DNA of 64,000 bases from NCBI GenBank assembly GCA_030682715.1, contig JAUXNQ010000019.1, forward strand, positions 1 to 64,000, in the 5' to 3' direction. The stretch is from Methylotenera sp. Its GTDB lineage: Bacteria > Pseudomonadota > Gammaproteobacteria > Burkholderiales > Methylophilaceae. Below, in pieces: positions 47,944 through 57,893 of this stretch. The translations under genes were made by a program, and so were the position numbers. Below the pieces are notes generated by a model that was not told the origin of the DNA, searched no databases, and saw nothing but the letters and a program-made list of their open reading frames with translations. The first letter of the stretch is position 1. Every line of letters starts with the position of its first letter.

Positions 47944-48747
47944 TCAACCATTCACCACTTTTTTGCCAGGAATTGCTGCCAATAAATTCTGCGTATATGT
48001 ATGTTGGGGCTGCTCATAAATATCAGCAACTTTTCCTTGCTCAACTACCTGCCCCTGATGCATCACAACAATATCGTCCGCTATATGGCGCACAACGCGC
48101 AAGTCATGGCTAATAAAGATATAGCTAAGTGCCATTTCTTGTTGCAACTCTTTAAGTAACAACAATATTTGCGCTTGTATCGACACATCTAATGCAGATA
48201 CAGGCTCATCACACACCACGACCTTAGGTTGGAGTACTAAAGCTCGTGCAATCCCAATACGTTGCCTTTGACCACCAGAAAACTCATGCGGATATTTTTG
48301 CATATCTGCTTCAGTTAAACCAACACGATTTAACATGGCAATCACTTTTGTTTGCCGTTCAGCCGCATTACCCAATCCATGAATCAGCAACCCCTCACCG
48401 ACTAAGTCACCCACACGCATACGTGGGTTGAGTGAGGCAAAAGGATCCTGAAACACCATCTGTAAATCTTTACGAACAGATCGAAGCGATTCCGCGTCCA
48501 GCTTAGCTAGATCTTTTCCAGAAAAAATCACTTCGCCACTATCAATGGATTGCAATTGTAACAGACATCTCGCCAAGGTGGATTTGCCACTACCAGATTC
48601 ACCTACAACAGCCAATGTTTTACCTGTACGTAGCTTAATACTGACATCATTTAAAGCCTTTACCGAGCTTTTACCAAAACCAAACCGCCCACTACGCTGC
48701 GTGTAGGTCTTAGTTAAATGATTGGCTTCCAGAATATATTCGCTCAT
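47944..48747 (-). CDS. OppF/DppF-type ABC transporter ATP-binding protein
   Basis: The 267-residue ATPase has Walker [16 protein letters not shown], signature SGGQRQRIGIARAL, Walker B VVCDEPVSALD and the C-terminal oligopeptide-type end (EQPQHTYTQNLLAAIPGKK). It overlaps the upstream OppD-type ATPase gene by 4 bases. No permease or binding-protein gene lies nearby in this window. Together the two look like the two halves of YejF, normally one protein. Confidence 0.93.
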   Translation of the reverse strand: MSEYILEANHLTKTYTQRSGRFGFGKSSVKALNDVSIKLRTGKTLAVVGESGSGKSTLARCLLQLQSIDSGEVIFSGKDLAKLDAESLRSVRKDLQMVFQDPFASLNPRMRVGDLVGEGLLIHGLGNAAERQTKVIAMLNRVGLTEADMQKYPHEFSGGQRQRIGIARALVLQPKVVVCDEPVSALDVSIQAQILLLLKELQQEMALSYIFISHDLRVVRHIADDIVVMHQGQVVEQGKVADIYEQPQHTYTQNLLAAIPGKKVVNG

Positions 48748-49637
48748 CTTACTGCCCCAATAGACTGAGTGTTATTTTCTGGCAACCAAGCGTAATCAAT
48801 CGGTTTTAAATCCTTTTTACCTTCTGCGTCAGGAACACAAGCAAGTAAGGCTCTAGTATAAGGGTGTTGAGGGTTACTTAGCACCTGCGCTTTACTTCCT
48901 GCTTCAACAATTTCGCCTCTAAACATCACGACAACATTATCAGCAATATCTGCCACCACACCAAAATCATGCGTAATAAACAGCATCCCCATATTCATGC
49001 GTGCTTTAAGGTCATCCAGTAATTTCAATATCTGCGCCTGAACCGTCACATCCAGCGCAGTAGTCGGTTCATCTGCAATCAGTAAGCGAGGCTCGCAGGC
49101 AATACTCATGGCAATCATCACGCGCTGGCGCTGTCCGCCAGATAGCTCATCGGGGTAACTTCCAGCACGGCTAGACGGAATGCCGACCATTTCTAGTAAA
49201 GCTGCAATCTTAGCCTTTAATGCTTCGCCTTTTAAACCCAAGTGCGTAGTCAAGCTTTCGCCAATTTGATAACCAACTGTCAATACAGGATTAAGCGATG
49301 TCATCGGCTCCTGAAAAATCATGGCGATCTTAGCGCCACGGATTTTTTGCAGTGCTTTCTCACTTAGCAATGCTATATCTTGCACACCAGACTCTTTATC
49401 GTTAAATAGCACTTTGCCAGTATTAAGCTGCAACTGCTGAGATAACAAACCCATGACCGATAATGCGGTAAGACTTTTACCACTTCCAGACTCACCAACG
49501 ACACAAGTAGTCTTACCTGCTTCAATCGAAAAACTGACATCATTGACCAATAAACGTGATGGTGATTTCTTGGGTGAAATACTGACATGCTGAAGTTGCA
49601 ATAAAGGTTGGGCTGTACTCATCGAATTAGTCATCAT
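48744..49637 (-). CDS. OppD/DppD-type ABC transporter ATP-binding protein
   Basis: The 297-residue ATPase has Walker [16 protein letters not shown], signature [14 protein letters not shown] and Walker [13 protein letters not shown], with the oligopeptide-type C-terminal end ([20 protein letters not shown]). It abuts the SIMPL gene upstream without a gap, and overlaps the OppF-type gene by 4 bases. Peptide or other small-molecule import is the family role; partners must be encoded elsewhere. Confidence 0.93.
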   Translation of the reverse strand: MMTNSMSTAQPLLQLQHVSISPKKSPSRLLVNDVSFSIEAGKTTCVVGESGSGKSLTALSVMGLLSQQLQLNTGKVLFNDKESGVQDIALLSEKALQKIRGAKIAMIFQEPMTSLNPVLTVGYQIGESLTTHLGLKGEALKAKIAALLEMVGIPSSRAGSYPDELSGGQRQRVMIAMSIACEPRLLIADEPTTALDVTVQAQILKLLDDLKARMNMGMLFITHDFGVVADIADNVVVMFRGEIVEAGSKAQVLSNPQHPYTRALLACVPDAEGKKDLKPIDYAWLPENNTQSIGAVR

Positions 49638-50390
49638 TTATTCAATACTATAAACAATAGTCACAACAACGCGGGCAGTTTTGTCGATGGTGGACTTATC
49701 GTAAACACCGCCGTAACTGTCATCACCTGCGTCACCGCCAACAGGTAAGATATAAAATGCGCCCTGCGAAGCAGATTTCATTACCCCTACTTTTACACCA
49801 TCTTGCTTTACAAATTCAGTGGCGCGACTACGTGCATTTTTTGTAGCAGCAGCGATTAACGACATCTTAATATTTTCTAAATCACTGACCAAATATGACG
49901 GTGCTCTGGCAACTACAGGGTGATTTTCTGCCCGTAATTGCAACAAAGCTTTATTTGCATTGGTAATTTTGTTTAAATCTTTAGTAACCACACGAATCGT
50001 TTGATATGCATCGAAACCATTTTGCACTTGTCGAGGAATGTCTTTGATAAACACTTCATCATAATGCGGATTCAAGGTTTCGATATCAGCACTCCAAGTG
50101 TTAGCATCTAGCCCTTGCTTTAATAAAAACGCCTCAACAACTTGACGCTCTGCTGCCAGTTTTTCCAAAGCCGCAGCCTGCGTAGCTTGGGTAACGCCAA
50201 TACTTAATTCCCACTCTGCGCTATCTGCTTTAATTGGTTTTTCAGCCAAGCCTTTGACTGTAATCGATTGTTGACCAGACATCGCCCGCTTACCTTGTAC
50301 GCCTAAGATAAAAGCGGCCGCAGACATGCCGATTGCTAAAAAGATACCCAATGCAACCATCGCTTTAAACAAATTATTTTGCTCATTCAT
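49638..50390 (-). CDS. SIMPL domain (DUF541) periplasmic protein
   Basis: The 250-residue protein has one N-terminal membrane helix (about 10-30, GIFLAIGMSAAAFILG) and then a SIMPL/DUF541 domain (ITVKGLAEKPIKADSAEWELSI). Family members include E. coli YggE, linked to oxidative stress resistance. The function here is not known. It lies directly before the OppD-type ATPase gene. Confidence 0.9.
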   Translation of the reverse strand: MNEQNNLFKAMVALGIFLAIGMSAAAFILGVQGKRAMSGQQSITVKGLAEKPIKADSAEWELSIGVTQATQAAALEKLAAERQVVEAFLLKQGLDANTWSADIETLNPHYDEVFIKDIPRQVQNGFDAYQTIRVVTKDLNKITNANKALLQLRAENHPVVARAPSYLVSDLENIKMSLIAAATKNARSRATEFVKQDGVKVGVMKSASQGAFYILPVGGDAGDDSYGGVYDKSTIDKTARVVVTIVYSIE

Positions 50391-50443
50391 TGGGCGTACC
50401 TTTTAATTAATTATTTAACTAAATTAGTTATTAAATATTGAGC

Positions 50444-51709
50444 TTAATTTGTGGTTAAATACTCAATCGCGGCCTCGACGCCAAGCCTCTGTTGCTCACC
50501 CTTCACAGTCGCTAACATCGGCTTTAATGTGACCTGATTGTTAACCACTTCATCATCGCCCAGTATCAACGCATACTTAGCACGACTTCTATCTGCTTTT
50601 TTCATTTGTGACTTAAAGCTGCCACCGCCAGCGTGTAATACCACTTGAATATTAGCATTGCGCAAGCACTCAGCAATACTAAATGCAGCACTTTCAGCTT
50701 GCTCACCTACGTTAACAAGATACACATCAGGCGCGTCATCTGCATGAATACCGTATTCTTGCATTAACAAGAATACACGCTCTAGACCAATACCAAAGCC
50801 ACATGCAGGCGTTGCATCGCCACCTAAGCGTTCAACCAAAGTGTCATAACGGCCACCGCCAGCAATCGTTCCTTGTGCGCCTAGCTTTGTTGTCACCCAT
50901 TCAAATACTGTGCGGTTATAGTAATCTAAACCACGCACTAAGCGCGGGTTCACTATGTAAGCCACGCCAGCGTCGTTAAGTCTTTTACACAGACCCTCAA
51001 AATGTGCGCGAGTTTCAACACCCAAGCAATCAATCAGTTTTGGCGCACCCTCACACATGGCTTGCATGCGTGGATTTTTAGTATCTAAAATACGCAATGG
51101 GTTCGTATGCAAACGGCGTTTAGCATCTTCATCTAGCAAGTCCGCATGTTGCTCAAAGTAAGCAATCAATACATTACGATATTCAGCACGCTCATGCGCA
51201 TCGCCTATGCTGTTGATTTGGAGCTCTACATCTTGAATCCCAAGTTCACGCCATAATCTAGCCAACAACACGATTTGTTCAGCATCCACTTCTGGTGTAT
51301 CAAACCCAAAAGCTTCCACACCAATTTGATGAAATTGGCGCTGACGGCCTTTTTGTACATTTTCATGGCGGAACATTGCACCTGTGTACCATAAACGCTG
51401 CGGGCCATTATAAGTAAGATTATGCTCAACAACAGCACGCACACAGCCTGCCGTTCCTTCTGGGCGCAAGGTAAGCTTGTCACCATTGAGCGCATCTTCC
51501 CATGCGTACATTTCTTTTTCTACAATGTCGGTATGCTCACCGACACTGCGTACAAACAGCTCGGTAGGCTCAACTAGAGGCATGCGGATATTTTTATATC
51601 CATACTGTGCTAATACGCGACGTGCAGTGTCTTCAAGTTTGAACCATAAAGGCGTAGCCTCAGGCAGAATGTCGTAAAAACCTTTGATGCTTTGAAATTT
51701 ATTACTCAT
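50444..51709 (-). CDS. hisS: Histidyl-tRNA synthetase
   Basis: The 421-residue protein shows class II motifs: KGFYDILPEATPLW at the start, motif 2 LRPEGTAGCVRAV and the HisRS-type RGLDYYNRTVFEW and GGGRYDTLVERLGG. It charges tRNA-His. It follows ispG by 21 bases on the same strand. A separate HisZ paralogue is encoded at 23.1 kb. Confidence 0.97.
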   Translation of the reverse strand: MSNKFQSIKGFYDILPEATPLWFKLEDTARRVLAQYGYKNIRMPLVEPTELFVRSVGEHTDIVEKEMYAWEDALNGDKLTLRPEGTAGCVRAVVEHNLTYNGPQRLWYTGAMFRHENVQKGRQRQFHQIGVEAFGFDTPEVDAEQIVLLARLWRELGIQDVELQINSIGDAHERAEYRNVLIAYFEQHADLLDEDAKRRLHTNPLRILDTKNPRMQAMCEGAPKLIDCLGVETRAHFEGLCKRLNDAGVAYIVNPRLVRGLDYYNRTVFEWVTTKLGAQGTIAGGGRYDTLVERLGGDATPACGFGIGLERVFLLMQEYGIHADDAPDVYLVNVGEQAESAAFSIAECLRNANIQVVLHAGGGSFKSQMKKADRSRAKYALILGDDEVVNNQVTLKPMLATVKGEQQRLGVEAAIEYLTTN

Positions 51710-51730
51710 GAACTTTGTTATTGCCTATTA

Positions 51731-53038
51731 TTAATTGACTACTTGTATTGGAATCGTCTTTTGCGCAGCTGCCAAGTTTTGCACATTTACTGAGTGTAGC
51801 TTGCCACCTTCAGCATAGTTTTTTTGCACGTAAGCTTCAACAATCGATTGAAACTCTTCTGCGATATGATCGCCTTTTAGTGTGACAGTTTTCTCACCGT
51901 CTACAAACACGGGTGCCACTGGCACTTCACCTGTGCCAGGTAAGCTAATGCCAACATTGGCTAATTTAGACTCACCAGGACCATTAACGACACACCCCAT
52001 CACCGCTACACTCATGTTCTCAACCCCTGCATACTGATCACGCCAAATTGGCATTTGATTACGCAGATAGGTTTGAATTTGCATGGCAAGTTCTTGGAAA
52101 TAAGTAGAAGTGGTACGACCACAGCCTGGACAAGCGGTCACCAACGGTGTAAACGACCGAATACCCATGGTTTGCAAAATCTCTTGCGCAACCACTACTT
52201 CTTTAGTCCGTGACTCATTAGGCTCTGGCGTTAATGAAACTCTAATCGTATTGCCAATACCTTGTTGTAACAACAAAGCTAAAGCAGCCGTTGAAGCAAC
52301 GATACCTTTAGAGCCCATACCCGCTTCAGTCAGCCCCAAATGCAAGGGATAGTCACTACGGCTTGCTAGCTCTGTGTAAACTTTCACTAAATCTTGCACA
52401 TCACTGACTTTGCATGAAATGATGATTTGATTAGGAGACAACCCTAACACTACTGCTTGCTCAGCGCTCTCAAGCGCAGACTGAATTAAAGCTTCACGCA
52501 TTAAAGCATCAGCAGTTAGCGGCTCTGCCAGCTTGGCATTATCATCCATCATCTGCGCCATTTTTGCTTGATCTAGACTGCCCCAGTTAACACCGATACG
52601 CACTGATTTTTTGTACTTAATGGCAGCCTCAATCATTGCAGCAAACTGCTCATCACGCTTTGATCCCTTACCTACATTACCAGGATTAATGCGATATTTT
52701 GCTAGAGATTCAGCACAATCAGGGTATTGAGCAAGTAATTTATGGCCGTTGTAATGAAAATCTCCAACCAATGGGACATTGCAACCTAACTTATCCAAGC
52801 CACGACGAATATTGCCAACTTGTGCTGCAGCTTCTGGAGAGTTAACCGTAATCCGCACAACCTCCGAACCAGCTTGCCATAGGGCGTAAACTTGCTTGAT
52901 AGTCGCATCAGCATCTGCGGTATCTGTATTGGTCATGCTTTGTACAACGACTGGTGCAGGTGATGTGTTGAACAAACCACCACCCACTGGCACATGACCA
53001 ACCATCACTTGCAACGTGTTACGCGCTTTATTTTGCAT
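51731..53038 (-). CDS. ispG: 4-hydroxy-3-methylbut-2-en-1-yl diphosphate synthase
   Basis: The 435-residue protein has the IspG barrel and the C-terminal [4Fe-4S] cluster cysteines in [14 protein letters not shown] and the GCVVNGPGE motif. It performs the penultimate MEP-pathway step. ATG 53038 is chosen over a TTG four codons upstream. It lies 15 bases after rodZ. Confidence 0.96.
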   Translation of the reverse strand: MQNKARNTLQVMVGHVPVGGGLFNTSPAPVVVQSMTNTDTADADATIKQVYALWQAGSEVVRITVNSPEAAAQVGNIRRGLDKLGCNVPLVGDFHYNGHKLLAQYPDCAESLAKYRINPGNVGKGSKRDEQFAAMIEAAIKYKKSVRIGVNWGSLDQAKMAQMMDDNAKLAEPLTADALMREALIQSALESAEQAVVLGLSPNQIIISCKVSDVQDLVKVYTELASRSDYPLHLGLTEAGMGSKGIVASTAALALLLQQGIGNTIRVSLTPEPNESRTKEVVVAQEILQTMGIRSFTPLVTACPGCGRTTSTYFQELAMQIQTYLRNQMPIWRDQYAGVENMSVAVMGCVVNGPGESKLANVGISLPGTGEVPVAPVFVDGEKTVTLKGDHIAEEFQSIVEAYVQKNYAEGGKLHSVNVQNLAAAQKTIPIQVVN

Positions 53039-53053
53039 AAACAAACTCAATGA

Positions 53054-54052
53054 TTACTCCAAACTAATACGTGCAATATTGTTTCGAGTGTAACCAACCA
53101 AATCGACAGCTTGCCCAGAAACATTGACTGTTGCAGCTTTAGCATTACCAATCACCACATTAAATGGTGGTTGGAAACTAAGCAATTGCGTTTCACCTGC
53201 GTTCAATGTACTTTCATAAAGCACTTGACCATCCTTACCACTCACACGTACCCAAGTTTCCTCTGTCACTGCCATGCTCACTTTTTTTGCAGACAAAGCG
53301 GCAGCTTTAAGCTCAGACTTGGTTTGAGGTTCTGCTCTTATTGCGGATTCAGGTTTAGCTTGCGCTACTGGCTCTGCAACAATCGCGGAAATAGTTTGCG
53401 CAGGCACGGCTGATTGAGTCAATTGCAATTGCTGATTACTATCAGACTGATTAGTAACACCTGCATCAGCAGTTGAATATGACGCCTCTTCAACTTGACG
53501 CTCTGCGGCTGGCAAAGCGACTTCGGGCAATGGAATTTCCAATGAGAGTTGTTCATCCACAGGCTGATCTGCCGTTAATGCAGTCGATTGCTGCGCTTCA
53601 TTATCTGACAACTTGAATTGGTCTGGAAAATACTCAAGATACACAAACCAAGCGAGTAAAAAGAATAGAACTACAATACTACCTATAATATAAACAAGCC
53701 AAGGCTGACTATCTTTAGTAAGCGGCACTGGCTGCATCGAAGAATTAACGGCTAGTTGGCTAGGTGCTTGTGTTGGTGATAGTTGACGATAGATATCTAA
53801 CAAGGGTGTAGCATCTATTTCTAACAGCCGTGCGTAATTGCGGATAAAACCACGTGTAATCATTGCATCTGGTAGCAAATCAAAGGCATCTCGCTCAAGT
53901 GCATCAATTTGCTTCACACTGTAACGCAAACTATCTGACACATCTTGCTGCGACAGTTTCTTTTCATTTCTAGCTGCCTGCAAAATAGCACCTAATGACG
54001 CAGCCACTGGAATTTCTGCGCTTACGTCTTCAACCTGCTGTGTCTCTGTCAT
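53054..54052 (-). CDS. rodZ: RodZ-like cytoskeletal helix-turn-helix membrane protein
   Basis: The 332-residue protein has an N-terminal HTH_25 domain (LGAILQAARNEKKLSQQDVSD), one membrane helix (about 117-140), a low-complexity periplasmic stretch and a C-terminal DUF4115 domain (EETWVRVSGKDGQVLYESTL). RodZ ties MreB to the wall synthesis machinery. The start codon overlaps the pilW stop by one base (TAATG). The order pilW-rodZ-ispG-hisS is classic. Confidence 0.92.
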   Translation of the reverse strand: MTETQQVEDVSAEIPVAASLGAILQAARNEKKLSQQDVSDSLRYSVKQIDALERDAFDLLPDAMITRGFIRNYARLLEIDATPLLDIYRQLSPTQAPSQLAVNSSMQPVPLTKDSQPWLVYIIGSIVVLFFLLAWFVYLEYFPDQFKLSDNEAQQSTALTADQPVDEQLSLEIPLPEVALPAAERQVEEASYSTADAGVTNQSDSNQQLQLTQSAVPAQTISAIVAEPVAQAKPESAIRAEPQTKSELKAAALSAKKVSMAVTEETWVRVSGKDGQVLYESTLNAGETQLLSFQPPFNVVIGNAKAATVNVSGQAVDLVGYTRNNIARISLE

Positions 54053-54852
54053 TAATAATTTCCACTCTGTAACAACTTAGCTTGTTCTGAATCTGGATAT
54101 TGACGCCTCAACTCAAGTGCATAACTTGACTCATCATCTCGATCACCCAGTAGTCGTGCTATTCTGACAGACAGCCATAATAGCTCTGGTCCAGGCCTAC
54201 TGAGCATTGCGTTTTGCAAGGTAGTTTTTGCACTAGTCACATCATTTCGGTTAAATTGAATGAGCGCAAGCTGATAAGCTGCAGAGTGAAACAAAGGCTC
54301 AATTTGTAGAGCGCGCTGAAAATAAGCTTCTGCATTACGCATATCCTGTTTACGTAACGAACAGATACCTGCATTGGTATAAGCCATTGCAGGCGTTGCG
54401 TATAATGGATTCTTTACTGCAGCCATAAACTCTTTAATCGACTCATCGATTCGCCCACGAGAGCACAAGAAACTACCAAAATTATTATGTGACTCGGAGT
54501 TATGAGGCTCAATCTGTATAGACTGTTTAAAGTTCTTTTCAGCTAAGTCATCTTGACCAAGGGCGGAGTGCACCATACCTAAACCGTTATAAGCCAAGCC
54601 GAAAGTTGGATCGATTTTAGTGGCTATCGTAAACTCCTCCAACGCCACTTCAAAATTTCTCTGTTGAAAATAAACAGAACCTAAGTCGTTGTGCGCACGT
54701 GCGCGCGCTCTTGCATTTTCTATATCGTATGATTGCTGTTGTTGACTGACACATGCGACTAAAAAACCAGAAACCAAGAAAACCAAAATCAACTGGCGGT
54801 CAAACAATTTAAAGGCTATAAATTGCCTAGTTAATAACTGTATTAAGTTCAT
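54052..54852 (-). CDS. pilW: Type IV pilus biogenesis lipoprotein PilW/PilF
   Basis: The 266-residue lipoprotein (lipobox FLVAC, Cys34) is made of about five TPR motifs (ARAHNDLGSVYFQQRNFEVA, YNGLGMVHSALGQ, SHNNFGSFLCSRGR). PilF/PilW is the pilotin needed to assemble the PilQ secretin of type IV pili. It lies 15 bases after rlmN. Its frame has a long N-terminal stretch before the hydrophobic signal, so an internal start is possible, but no better ribosome site is obvious. Confidence 0.92.
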   Translation of the reverse strand: MNLIQLLTRQFIAFKLFDRQLILVFLVSGFLVACVSQQQQSYDIENARARARAHNDLGSVYFQQRNFEVALEEFTIATKIDPTFGLAYNGLGMVHSALGQDDLAEKNFKQSIQIEPHNSESHNNFGSFLCSRGRIDESIKEFMAAVKNPLYATPAMAYTNAGICSLRKQDMRNAEAYFQRALQIEPLFHSAAYQLALIQFNRNDVTSAKTTLQNAMLSRPGPELLWLSVRIARLLGDRDDESSYALELRRQYPDSEQAKLLQSGNY

Positions 54853-54867
54853 TTAACACTCACTTCT

Positions 54868-55971
54868 TTAGCCAATGGATTCTATAGGAATGTGTTTAGC
54901 TGTTCGTTTAGTCTTATCTAACACTTTGCCTGCCAACTGACCACAAGCAGCATCAATATCTTCACCGCGTGTTTTACGTACAGTAACGATATACCCAGCT
55001 TGCATCAAAATATCACGGAAAACACGAACATGACTTGGTTTAGACGTATCATAACCGCTATTAGGGAATGGATTAAATGGTATTAAATTAAATTTACAAG
55101 AAACGTTTTTTACCAGTGCTAAGAGTTGATGCGCATGCTCAACCGTATCATTGACACCATCTAACATCACATATTCAAACGTTACAAAATCGCGTGGTGC
55201 TTTTTCCAAATATCGATTACACGCCGCCATAAGCTCTTTAAGCGGGTACTTTTTATTGATTGGCACGATCACATCGCGCAAGGCATCATTTGGCGCATGC
55301 AAAGATACGGCCAATGCAACAGGACAATCTTCTTTCAAACGATCCATCGCTGGCACTAAACCACTCGTAGATAAAGTCACGCGGCGGCGACTTAAGCCAT
55401 AAGCACTATCGTCCAACATGATTTGCATGGCAGTCACTACGTTATCGTAGTTAGCCAAAGGCTCGCCCATACCCATCATCACTAGATTACTAATGATGCG
55501 ATCATTGGCAGGTAACATGTCGTAACCTGTTTCTTCTCGCAAGGATTTGTTTGCAATCGCAAGCTGACCAATAATTTCTGCAACACTTAAGTTGCGATTA
55601 AAACCTTGACGCCCAGTAGAGCAAAATGTGCACTCAAGCGCACAGCCTACTTGGCTAGAAACACATAAAGTACCGCGATCATCCTCAGGGATAAAGACAG
55701 TTTCAATACTGTTTGCCGTATCTGTACCGATTAGCCACTTGTGTGTGCCATCATTGGATACCTGTGCTAACTGCACTGTCGGCAAAGTAATCTCTGCATC
55801 GACAGCGAGTTTTTCACGCAGGCTTTTAGCAATATCAGTCATTTGCTCAAAATCATGTACACCAAAGTGGTACATCCAACGCATTAACTGCTTGGCACGA
55901 AAAGGTTTTTCACCTCTTTCAGCAAACCATTGCGCTAGCTGTGATTGATTGTAGTTGAGTAAATTGACCAA
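54868..55971 (-). CDS. rlmN: Dual-specificity RNA methyltransferase RlmN
   Basis: The 367-residue radical SAM enzyme has the cluster motif [11 protein letters not shown] (CxxxCxxC), the [10 protein letters not shown] segment and the catalytic Cys in [10 protein letters not shown]. RlmN methylates A2503 of 23S rRNA and A37 of some tRNAs. No ATG precedes the conserved [14 protein letters not shown] start, so a TTG at 55971 is used. It is 100 bases after ndk on the same strand. Confidence 0.95.
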   Translation of the reverse strand: MVNLLNYNQSQLAQWFAERGEKPFRAKQLMRWMYHFGVHDFEQMTDIAKSLREKLAVDAEITLPTVQLAQVSNDGTHKWLIGTDTANSIETVFIPEDDRGTLCVSSQVGCALECTFCSTGRQGFNRNLSVAEIIGQLAIANKSLREETGYDMLPANDRIISNLVMMGMGEPLANYDNVVTAMQIMLDDSAYGLSRRRVTLSTSGLVPAMDRLKEDCPVALAVSLHAPNDALRDVIVPINKKYPLKELMAACNRYLEKAPRDFVTFEYVMLDGVNDTVEHAHQLLALVKNVSCKFNLIPFNPFPNSGYDTSKPSHVRVFRDILMQAGYIVTVRKTRGEDIDAACGQLAGKVLDKTKRTAKHIPIESIG

Positions 55972-56071
55972 AATTATTTACGCCTTAATATTAACTTTCA
56001 ATTAATTATTTCTAGGTTGCAAAACACGCACTTGTTATACAAACCAATGTAACGCAACCCGAATAATTAAA

Positions 56072-56479
56072 TTACTTACCGAAGAAGTAAGCGATTTCGA
56101 TTGCTGCGTTTTCAGCAGAATCAGAACCGTGAACTGCATTTGCGTCGATGCTTTCAGCAAAATCAGCACGGATAGTACCAGCAGCAGCTTCTTTAGGGTT
56201 TGTTGCACCCATCAAGTCACGGTTAACTTGCACTGCGTTTTCGCCTTCTAACGCTTGAATCATCACTGGGCCTGAAACCATGAATTTTACTAAATCAGCA
56301 AAGAATGGACGCTCTTTGTGTACTGCGTAAAAGCCTTCAGCTTCAGCTTGTGTTAATTGCGCCATTTTAGCTTCAACCACTTTTAAACCAGCGTTTTCAA
56401 AGCGCGTGTAAATTTTACCGATTACATTTTTTGCCACTGCATCAGGTTTGATGATAGAAAGCGTACGTTGAACTGCCAT
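56072..56479 (-). CDS. ndk: Nucleoside diphosphate kinase
   Basis: The 135-residue protein begins [18 protein letters not shown] and contains the active His in [13 protein letters not shown]. It balances nucleoside triphosphates. ATG 56479 has GGAG just upstream; the open frame continues upstream but those codons have no family match. The gene is divergent from fhcB across a 139-base gap that must hold both promoters. Confidence 0.97.
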   Translation of the reverse strand: MAVQRTLSIIKPDAVAKNVIGKIYTRFENAGLKVVEAKMAQLTQAEAEGFYAVHKERPFFADLVKFMVSGPVMIQALEGENAVQVNRDLMGATNPKEAAAGTIRADFAESIDANAVHGSDSAENAAIEIAYFFGK

Positions 56480-56618
56480 AATTACTCCATTAAATAGACT
56501 TATTGAAAAGACCATTAAAATACCATTTTTAGCACTTAAAATAAACCAACATTTTATGTTATGGTGTTAATTAAATGAGTTTTAGAATCAGTCTTGATGT
56601 GTCAGAATTGGCGTTATT

Positions 56619-57893
56619 ATGAAAAACAATTTAAATTCACCCCTTCCAATCTCCGTCACTTGTCCTGCATGTGGCATGCTTTGTGATGACTTATCACTCA
56701 CCGACACAACACCAGTATCGATTAAAAACAGTTGTGCTAAAAGCATTTCTTTTTTTGAGCAGTCATTTAACTTAAGCAACTCAAATGCCTATGCACCAAG
56801 CGTATCTGGCAAACCAACAGACCTAAACACTGCGATTAAAGCCGCCGCCGAAATCTTAGCAAAAAGCCAAGCACCGCTGATTGCTGGGCTTGGCACTGAG
56901 GTACAAGGGATGCGCGCGATCATGCGCTTAGCCGCAAAAAGCAATGCCATCTTAGATCATATGCACAGTGAATCAACCGTGCGCAATACGCTGACCATGC
57001 AAAATGGTGGCTGGTTAACAACCACCCTCTCAGAAATTAAAAATCGTGCTGATGTGATTTTAGCCATCGGGACAGACATTGGCAGCAGTCACCCTCGCTT
57101 TTTCGAAAAACTCGTATGGGATTCTGAGAGCCTGTTCAGTAAACCAAGCCCTGAAGTAATTTACTTAGGCGTACCTGAAGAAAAAGCCAAAGCAGGTACT
57201 GCACCTGACGGCAAACAGGCCAGCGTAATCGGCAACGATTCAAGCAAAGTGCCTGAAATGATTAACGCGCTCAATGCCATGTTAATCAATAAAAAGATTA
57301 ACGCAGAAACCATTGGCGGTGTTTCAGTAGCAACGCTTCAGGCATTAGTCGAAAAATTAAAGACCGCTCAATATGCCGTGATTGTATGGTCTGCAAGTAG
57401 CTTTAAATTCAGCCACGCAGAACTCACCATTCAAAGCATTGTGCAACTGATTAACCAGCTTAACGAAACCACACGCGCCGCTGGCCTGCCACTAAACTCT
57501 GGTGATGGCGACTCTTCAGTGAACAATACGAGCGCATGGTTAAGTGGGTATCCAACCAGAAATCGCTTCGTGAATGGCAAACCTGAGTATGATAACTATC
57601 ACTTCTCAACACAGAAGCAACTGCAAAATAGTGATGCATTACTTTGGGTCAGTACATTTAACCCAGTAAGCCCACCCCAAACAACATTAGCTAGCATCGT
57701 GATTGGACACCCTGATACCAAACTCGATAGCACACCCGATGTGTTTATCCCTGTTGGCATCCCTGGGGTTGACCATGCAGGTGCTATGTTCCGTATGGAT
57801 AGCTCTATCACGCTACCACTAAAAAAATTACGTAATAACGAATTACCCAACTTGAGTGAGGTAATAAATAGAATTGAGGCAGAACTAGCATGA
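56619..57893 (+). CDS. fhcB: Formyltransferase/hydrolase complex subunit FhcB
   Basis: The 424-residue protein is related to the FwdB/FmdB subunit of formylmethanofuran dehydrogenase. In methylotrophs it belongs to the Fhc complex, which works as a hydrolase and not as a dehydrogenase. The N-terminus keeps a CPACGMLCDDLS segment, and Cys15, Cys18, Cys22 and Cys39 form CxxCxxxC-x16-C, the pattern of the [4Fe-4S] site in molybdopterin enzymes. The stop overlaps the fhcA start by 4 bases (ATGA). It heads the operon fhcB-fhcA-PPOX-fhcD-fhcC. Confidence 0.93.
   Translation: MKNNLNSPLPISVTCPACGMLCDDLSLTDTTPVSIKNSCAKSISFFEQSFNLSNSNAYAPSVSGKPTDLNTAIKAAAEILAKSQAPLIAGLGTEVQGMRAIMRLAAKSNAILDHMHSESTVRNTLTMQNGGWLTTTLSEIKNRADVILAIGTDIGSSHPRFFEKLVWDSESLFSKPSPEVIYLGVPEEKAKAGTAPDGKQASVIGNDSSKVPEMINALNAMLINKKINAETIGGVSVATLQALVEKLKTAQYAVIVWSASSFKFSHAELTIQSIVQLINQLNETTRAAGLPLNSGDGDSSVNNTSAWLSGYPTRNRFVNGKPEYDNYHFSTQKQLQNSDALLWVSTFNPVSPPQTTLASIVIGHPDTKLDSTPDVFIPVGIPGVDHAGAMFRMDSSITLPLKKLRNNELPNLSEVINRIEAELA

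Noticed and set aside
47944..49637. A frameshifted single YejF gene
   Set aside because: Each ATPase has its own start and complete Walker and signature motifs, and the 4-base overlap is a normal coupling, so two intact genes are more likely than a broken fusion.
56000..56060. Long-range pairing between GGTTGC and GCAACC in the ndk-rlmN gap
   Set aside because: The 6-bp arms are broken by a 3-base mismatch before the A/T extension and are far apart; too weak to list as a feature.
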